Below are positions 57,901 through 64,000 of a DNA stretch of 64,000 bases, one piece after another; position 1 is the stretch's first letter; every line of letters begins with the position of its first letter. Position numbers and translations under genes: made by a program. The DNA is from Steromphala cineraria (taxonomy: Eukaryota > Mollusca > Gastropoda > Trochida > Trochidae), in assembly GCA_916613615.1 (NCBI GenBank), contig OU744735.1:56417582-56481581 (forward strand). The letters are read 5' to 3'. The notes beneath the pieces were generated by a model. That model was not told the origin of the DNA and did no database searches. It saw nothing but the letters and a program-made list of their open reading frames with translations.

Positions 57901-59104
57901 CAGAACCGCGCAAATATTTTTTCGGAGTTTGGTGTCATGATATTTTTGAGTACACTCGAGTATTTAGGAGAAGGTTCTGACTTAATTTAAAATAAGAACA
58001 AATCTGGCGGGGGATGTTGATGACTATGTTTCTTGTTGATATTAAAGTGAAAATCACGAAAAGCTAAATAAGTTGTCGAGCAGGTCGGAAAAGCATTTTC
58101 TAACATTTCCGGAAAATACTTACGGGTCTCACCTATTTATTAAGGAGCTTTGATGGAATTGGACTCACCTTTTGTTCTGGCAAATTCCACAAAGAACTTA
58201 TGCCTCTCTGCTGTGTGCGCCTTCATCAACAGGCCATGGTGGTCCCTACAGAACGTTCTAGCGTCAAACCAGGATTTCCTCGCAGCTGATTGGTCCAAAA
58301 CGCACGTGTTGATCCTAGCTATAAAGCTGTATTCCTTGGTAATGCAGCCTACAAATCCGTTTTTGAACACATAAGTCATTATCCCTTAATGAAGTGTTTA
58401 AATTGTCGAAACCTTTCACGAACGTTTATAATTGTGAGAGGAGTTTTATTACTTTCACTGTTTTAATATAACCTTTAGTTGTAATATTTATGTAGTATTT
58501 CTCGGAAAAACAGCCTTTCATATACAACATAGAATATTCTTGGAAATTTTTCAAAATGTCCTACCGTATATAATATCATTTAAATTATATGCGTATAGCG
58601 AACTAAATTCTTTGGTCCCTTGGAGTTCGGTATATCCGAGTTCTACTGTAGTTCTACTGCATTTATTTTTAAACTATTGGTAAAATTATTTTTAAAATCC
58701 TTTTCGGTGAACTTCACCCTAAAAACAAAATTTAAAAACGCTGTTTATATTGTTTTATGATCTGCAAAGATGCCAAAGGCAAAGAAGAAGATAATTTCAA
58801 ATCAGTCTTATTCATATAAATCATTAAATGATGGAAAAGGTTTTTACTTACCCGGCAGTGGTTTTGAGTAGAATCTAGTTCCTTTAAAGGGAACAAGACC
58901 GGCAGTGTCCTGAATATAGCGGTGAGACAGGAGACAGCTCTGGGTGGTCGGGGTGTAGAAGAACGATTTGCATGATGGTCTCTTTGAACACGTCTTTGCA
59001 CACACAAGTCTAGAAACACCATGTAGATCAACTTGATTTGGTACAATATAATTCGACAGGAGAGCGTTAGAGGCAAAAACTGTGAATAAACAACCTGTAC
59101 ACAT
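54955..59104 (-). CDS. Secreted PAN + C-type lectin protein, gene B (3 exons)
   Basis: Exons 59104-58852, 58348-58169 and 55178-54955 join in phase 1 to give 218 residues. Exon 1: MCTGCLFTVFASNALL and a PAN domain (VCAKTC, RPSCKSFFY, QSCLLSH). Exon 2: GCIT, NTCVLDQ, WFDARTFC and HGLLMKAH. Exon 3: LYKWQWIDR, LQYCWCDGAYTWDD and GFLCEAL. Donors are GTAAGT and GTGAGT; acceptors are TTTGTAG and TTTCGCAG. The exon 3 type matches the orphan exons at 21.3 and 36.4 kb, not those of genes A and C, so it is the likely relative of that group. A decayed second exon 3 lies in intron 2. As in gene A, the calcium/sugar motifs are missing. The 3.0-kb intron 2 is full of repeats, so the exon 3 assignment is less sure than exons 1-2. 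Confidence 0.65.
55195..55331 (-). pseudogene. Decayed duplicate CTLD exon in intron 2 of gene B
   Basis: A TTTCGCAG acceptor precedes YPDLQIGANNVL and then a stop (AAATGA) where WQW is expected. It breaks off after ATGTATAATACC and runs straight into the acceptor of the functional exon 3. Confidence 0.7.
55490..55880 (-). repeat. Degenerate units of about 170 bp, inverted group
   Basis: About two diverged units, each with a CAGAACC..., GGAGTTATTGCCCTTGTT and CAAGGCAT-type word. They are the reverse complement of the array at 57473. Confidence 0.65.
55881..56377. mobile_element. Complete TIR element, reversed copy
   Basis: 497 bp from TTAAAGAGACACAGAGTATG to ATACTCTGTGTCACTTTAA; more diverged from the 18394 copy than the 32678 copy is. 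It sits inside intron 2 of gene B. Confidence 0.8.
56378..57472. other. Intron sequence of gene B
   Basis: No exon recognised. The 103-codon plus-strand frame at 56612 is hydrophobic but has no family signature. Confidence 0.35.
57473..57925 (+). repeat. 170-bp tandem repeat, 2.7 units
   Basis: CCAATTATTCTCAGAAACTG starts units at 57473, 57643 and 57813, with very few differences between the first two. Confidence 0.95.
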
Positions 59105-59300
59105 GATTGTCGATCGGAACAAATACGCTGTATAATATATTTGAAACGAAAGTGTAAGAAAATGATTTCCTGAGTTGTGCCAACTAGGTCCTCTTGACAG
59201 ATATTATTTACTTGTTGTTATCAATTTCAGATATTTGAAATTCTGTTAAGTTTCTGTTATTTTCACTTTTAAAGGTCACCTATTGAGCTTATACCACAAT

Positions 59301-59408
59301 TTGATACGATATACGACAGAATCACTGCTTTCTGGAATTCCTCTAGCTGATCGGTTGATACGATATACGACAGAATCACTGCTTTCTGGAATTCCTCTAG
59401 CTGATCGG
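59301..59408. repeat. 54-bp tandem duplication
   Basis: TTGATACGATATACGACAG begins at 59301 and again at 59355; the two units look identical. Confidence 0.9.
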
Positions 59409-60100
59409 TTGTTGAAAGAGTGGTTTGATACTGTATCTCTTTGTTTCATGGAACATTTCTTTATTTTAGGTCAAACATATGATAATTTATTAATTTATTT
59501 TATACTCAGATATCATTTGATTCCACATTACCCTATGTTTTCATAACAGGTTTTCATGAAGTTATAATATATTGTCACTAGCCAGTGTTCAGGACCCATG
59601 TCACTTGTTATTATATTTCATAATATTACCCATAGAGACCAGGATATACATATGGAATTTTATTTGATATATGCACATATACATTTAGTGCTTCTCAACG
59701 TTCATTGGCCGGTTACTTATATAAACGATTGATCGACAGAACCATTTTCACGTTTCATTAATGTATATATAAGACTGAAGCGAAAACTGAAATCTATGAA
59801 CATTATTTGATTCGATGTTTATTACAAATTTTAATTCAAATGTTATTTGACAATTGAACTACGTTTTTTGAAAGATTTTATTTGTATAAGAAACCTTTTT
59901 TCTTTATGAAAATTTTAATATTCCATGTTTTCCTCAAACTAGCAAATGAAAATATTTAATCCAAAAGACAATCACAATTATTTTGTTATTTTTCAAATTG
60001 ATTATAAAAGCAATTATATATACACATTAACTGCTATGCTGTGTCTCAGAGGCCTGATTATTGTTTCGTTTACACCCTTCATAGAGTTTACCAATAAATC
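59409..60100. other. Spacer
   Basis: AT-rich, no recognised gene; part may belong to the LINE that ends at 60.5 kb. Confidence 0.35.
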
Positions 60101-60490
60101 CCTCACAAATCCGAACAAGGTAGATATACCAACACCAAAGGAGAATTAAGACTATGTAAGCTCTGTAACCTAAATGTAAATGAAAATGAATACCACTTTC
60201 TTCTTATATGCCCCATGTATAATAGCATTCGCTCTAAATACATTAATGAATTTTATTATGTCCATCCAAACGAGTTAAAGCTATCATCCTTGTTAAATAG
60301 TAAAAATCGTTTTGTTATTCAAACCTGTCTATGTTTATTTATTATGCAATGTTGTATCGCAAAATTTTATTACCAAACTAAATTCTATGTATTGTCTTTA
60401 TATATCAAACGAATGTGTAAATACGTTAATATGTATATTCTGAATGTACTATAGGCCTGAGGCCTTTTAAGTACCGAATAAAGATTGATA
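60101..60490 (+). mobile_element. 3' end of a non-LTR retrotransposon
   Basis: The frame through 60454 reads GRYTNTKGELRLCKLCNLN, then EYHFLLICPMYNSIRSKYI. This is the Cys-x2-Cys...His-x4-Cys knuckle that follows the reverse transcriptase in many LINEs. An AATAAAG follows the stop. The reverse transcriptase itself is missing. Confidence 0.75.
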
Positions 60491-60784
60491 AATCCCTCAC
60501 AATCTACCTGCATGTCTATGTTGAATCACATAACGTTTTGATAAGCAATATGACCTGTGTGCTTTGTTCACATGCCCCTATACAGAGATGGTAATGATGC
60601 TGTACTTTCTTCTACCAAGTCTGAAGGGAGTGAAGTCGCGGCTATTTTGAAGGTGATGTAACCCCCACCCCGCTGTCACCAGTAGTAAAAACGTGTAGGT
60701 CAAGATGGAACGGTGTGTACGTCAATATTGACATTGCTTACCCATTCTATCCTTAAATAAGAGAGCATAACATTAGTCGTGACC

Positions 60785-61290
60785 CATTCTCCCCCCCCCC
60801 CCCCCTCATTCCCCACATAGGCAGATCAAGTCGTCATTTAATGTTGATACAGACTATGTTCTATTTAGTCGAGTCTGTGGTATAGAATGGGAGATGTCTG
60901 TTTCCAAACCATTTTAACAATGCATATGTTTTTATCTCATGATTTTAGATTATCAATTAATCTCGTGTCTCATAAGCCTTTTAAGGCTGGATGTTGTTTT
61001 TTAAATTGACTCTGTGAATGTTCCAAATGTTTTATAACAACATGTGACACGTACATAAAATATATTCTTCTTCTTCGTCTTCTTCTGTCTGATTGGAGGC
61101 AAAGAAACAAGTTGTGCAATAGGCGACGTTGTTCTAAAATCATCGATTTGGCTTCTGAATCACGGAAAGGGCATTGTGACATAGACCACCCTTTCCGTGT
61201 GAGAAGCGGTTTCCTTTGCTAAAGAAATCTAAATGGTTTGTGGTGCAATATTCTTCAGCCAGAGGAAACTGCCGGAACCCGAGGATTTTG
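60785..61290. mobile_element. Diverged long-TIR MITE with poly-C tract and insertion
   Basis: CATTCTCCC is followed by 16 C, then CCACATAGGCAGATCAAGTC as in the family at 19461. GGGAGATGTCTG and TCTGATTGGAGGCAA, adjacent in the 3258 copy, are separated here by about 185 bp. The far terminal repeat is missing. Confidence 0.7.
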
Positions 61291-62270
61291 ATCTAATAAG
61301 AACAGATTTTATCTGCCTCGGTTAGGAATAAATGGAGATCTTTGACACTCTGAAGATAATAAATCATATTTATTTGAGTAATTATTTAACAATATTATTT
61401 TAGAAAAAATATCCTCTTCCCCTTTCTAAGAAAATGACAACACAGAGAACATTTTGTGATTTTATTCAAAGGAAAGAAGAAATACAGACACGTGTACCCT
61501 GTGCAGATGACACCACAAATAGTGGTTATGGCCACAATTCTGTCATGTTTATTGATATATAAAATATTTAAATCTTCTACGCATAGAAAAGCTAAGAAAC
61601 TTCATCGTAGCCATGTAAACGTTCTAAATGATCAAAGTTATAGAAATACATTTCCTTTACCTAACCATCTTCAATGTAACCTGATGTCTTAAGGCGACTT
61701 TACCATTTTTTAGCTGAAATATCCGATACATTCTAATATAATATTGTTTGTTAAGTTGGCAATGACATAAACTTCTATGTATAAACATTATTTACTGAGC
61801 AATATTCATGTATTGAATAACAGGGCAAAAATGTTATCAACGTGCCATTCAGCTGATGTCAAGTCACGTGACAAACAAGTTTATTACCTGTCCATAAAAT
61901 CACTTAAAGACAATATGACGTTTTAGACTTTATCGGCAGATTCACATTTGTGGCCAAGCTTCAATGCAGATTTAATGTGAAACTGCTAACAGATGACTGG
62001 GTTTCCCTCGTATTGAAATATAATTCGATTCAAATTTAATTTTAAGGTTGAAACTGCAAACAGGTGATGTAATTTAACGTTTGAATGGAAAATTTGGAAG
62101 TTGCTGCACAAATATTGCCCCTGCTTAAATAATTTTTCTCTTAGGATGTCAAAATTTTGTCGACTCGTCTCAAGGATGATCACATCAACAGCCTAAGCCC
62201 GTAATAACATGAACGTACAAATTTTCATAGGATCGTCTACCATTATGAGACAGCTCAAGGATAGCATTAG
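61291..62270. other. Spacer beyond gene C
   Basis: No recognised gene. A 78-codon plus frame at 61456 (with a hydrophobic segment near VVMATILSCLLIYKI) has no homology I recognise. Confidence 0.35.
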
Positions 62271-62563
62271 AATAAGCAAGTAAGAATTGACCTTAGACGT
62301 CCATTCTAGCCCCTACACTTGGGTGTTATCCGTCTCCCAAGATCAGAAGAATAAGCATGTTGACCTAAGACGCCCATACTCCCCCCTACACCTTGGTGTT
62401 ACCGTGATCCCAAGATCAGAAGAATAAGCATGTTGACCTTAGACGTCCATTCTTCCCCCTACACCTTGGTGTTACCGTGATCCCAAGATCATAAGAATAA
62501 GCATGTTGACCTTAGACGTCCATACTTCCCCCTACACCTTGGTGTTACGGTGATCCCAAGATG
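62271..62563. repeat. 73-79-bp minisatellite in the 3' region of gene C
   Basis: AATAAGCATGTTGACC begins units at 62271, 62350, 62423 and 62496. The array ends about 8 bp past the stop codon of gene C (on its downstream side). Confidence 0.95.
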
Positions 62564-62570
62564 AGTCCAC

Positions 62571-63688
62571 CTACACCTGAAAAGGAGATTCACAGAGAAA
62601 GCCGTATAGATAGTTTCCCCTGGCATCATCCCACGTGTAAGCTCCATCACAAAGGCAGTACTCTAGACGGGTATTCACTAACGCGGGTAGGAAACTGTCT
62701 CGACCTCCCGACCTCCAGTGGTCATTCTCTATGGTCACTCCATCCAACCATTGCCACAGCTTTCCAGTTTTCTTCCCGCCGATGTGCATCCTCTGGTACC
62801 CTGAAAGGGGTATATGTCTTTTCTTAATAAATGACAAAACTTTGTATAAACAAATAACGACACGAAATTAACAGCAAAATCCGTCCAATAAAGATTAAAG
62901 TATAAATTGGGATTTTGTTCAGAAATATTTAGAAGGAGAATGAGGACATTAGACGTACCTTTCTCCTGACTCACAAAATACAGTGTCTTTCAGAATCAAC
63001 GAGAATTTTCACTCACCTATCTTCTTGCCTATTTCTAGGAAATATTGATGTCTGATAGAGTTGTGAGCCTTCATCAGCAGTCCGTGGTTGTTTCTACAGT
63101 AGCTCTCCGCGTTGTCCCACGACATTCTAGATTCTGTTTTGTCCAATACACACACGTTGAGTTTTTCAACAAAGTGGTAATTCTTTGTTATGCAGCCTTC
63201 AAAAAATAATTCAACATAACTCACACAGTGACCTTTGAGAAGTTTCGTGACATGATGGACAATGAAATACGCTTTCAAACGCTGAGGAAAAGTGACATTT
63301 GCTTACGGAAATATTGTGAAAACAGTCACCATTTCTTGAAATAATACTAATATTTTTCAGATATTATATTTCAAAAAGTGATTTCTGGAAAATATGACCA
63401 TGATAAGATCTAAGATCTTAAATGCATCTACGTACCTGGCAATGGTATTGTGTAGAATCTAGTTCCATTAAAGGGAACAAGACCAGCAGTGTCCTGTACA
63501 TAGCGGTGAGACAGGAGACAACTCTGGGTGGTCGGGGTGTAGAAGAACGATTTGCATGATGGTCTCTCTGAACACGTCTTTGCACACACAAGTCTAGAAA
63601 CACTGTGTAGACCAACTTGATTTGGTACAATATGATTTGAAAGAAGAGTGTTAAGAGCAAACCCCGTGAATAAACAACCTGTGCACAT
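62571..63688 (-). CDS. Secreted PAN + C-type lectin protein, gene C (3 exons)
   Basis: Exons 63688-63436, 63196-63017 and 62800-62571 (253, 180 and 230 bp) join in phase 1 and give 220 residues in only 1.1 kb. Exon 1: MCTGCLFTGFALNTLL and a PAN domain (LVCAKTC, RPSCKSFFY, QSCLLSHRY). Exon 2: GCITKNYHF, NVCVLDK, WDNAESYC and HGLLMKAHNS. Exon 3: MHIGGKK, LWQWLDG, NDHWRSGG, LEYCLCDGAYTWDDARG and GFLCES. It is closest to gene A throughout. No EPN/QPD motif, and WDD replaces WND. It is the most compact and convincing gene of the cluster. The conserved promoter-like block lies upstream and is itself duplicated. Confidence 0.85.
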
Positions 63689-63794
63689 GTTCTTTGTCTA
63701 GAATGAAAATACGTTTACAAGTTATCCAAATATCTTCGGACACTGCTTTTCTGGTAAGTTCAAACCTTTTGATTGGCTGGATATCCTCAACAAT

Positions 63795-63916
63795 TTCAGG
63801 AATGTCACTCGAAGATTGCCCATAAATACTAGTCATCTAAGCAATACCTTCGGATACTGCTTCTCTGGTAAATTCAAATGTTCTGAAAGGCTAGATATCC
63901 TCAACAATTTCTGGAA
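63795..63916 (-). promoter_or_regulatory. Duplicated upstream block of gene C with TTCnnGAA dyads
   Basis: CAATTTCAGGAATGTCACTC (63792) and CAATTTCTGGAATGTCACTC (63905) are two copies of the block seen upstream of gene A. Each has a TTCnnGAA dyad on the minus strand; the nearer one is 107-114 bp from the ATG. AGATATCCTCAACAATTTC precedes both. Confidence 0.4.
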
Positions 63917-64000
63917 TGTCACTCGAAGTTTGGCCATATAACCAATTGATATCCAGTGTATACGTATATGCTACTACCTTAAGGTTATATAGATAAATAT

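Noticed and set aside
61456..61692. 78-codon frame with one hydrophobic segment
   Set aside because: Possible small membrane protein, but there is no homologue, duplicate or splice evidence in the window.

Overview
The window looks like nuclear DNA of a marine mollusc, most likely a gastropod. It is AT-rich and its genes are split by introns with GT/AG boundaries. It carries PAN + C-type-lectin (CTLD) genes of molluscan type, intronless FMRFamide-receptor-like GPCRs, a (GTGA)n-headed short repeat and many small inverted-repeat elements. There are no operons, rRNA, tRNA or CRISPR arrays that I can see. The species cannot be named from sequence alone.

Layout. 1-5.2 kb: one secreted acidic Ser-Gly/Glu repeat protein on the minus strand, then repeats. 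5.8-20.5 kb: three tandem cassettes. Each pairs a decayed plus-strand relic of the acidic gene with an intact minus-strand GPCR, followed (best in copies 2 and 3) by an octamer (TGTGTCTG-like) array, a CRE-like palindrome cluster, a fold-back hairpin element and a TIR element. 20.5-37.2 kb: a mosaic of the same blocks re-used in another order, including a nearly identical 3.6-kb tandem repeat (two full units and one partial). This repeat carries two exons of a MULE-type transposase fused head-on to a CTLD exon fragment. 34.46-35.37 kb holds an insertion ending in a palindrome with 65-bp arms.

37-64 kb: a cluster of PAN-CTLD genes. Two (44.7-51.2 kb plus strand; 63.7-62.6 kb minus strand) assemble cleanly into three exons with conserved phase-1 junctions. 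A third (59.1-55.0 kb, minus) also assembles. A fourth (39.7-40.6 kb) is broken by an internal inversion and an 11-bp deletion. Orphan terminal CTLD exons lie at 21.3 and 36.4 kb. Between them are MITEs, several minisatellites, LINE 3' ends, a Gypsy-type integrase relic and a nested retrocopy.

How the parts relate. The acidic protein's N-terminal cysteine spacing (C-x9-C-x11-C) matches the PAN domain of the PAN-CTLD genes. The locus may therefore be one expanded family of secreted PAN proteins, with either a CTLD or an acidic tail, intermixed with GPCR duplicates and broken by transposons. Functions in innate recognition, mucus or shell matrix are inference only.
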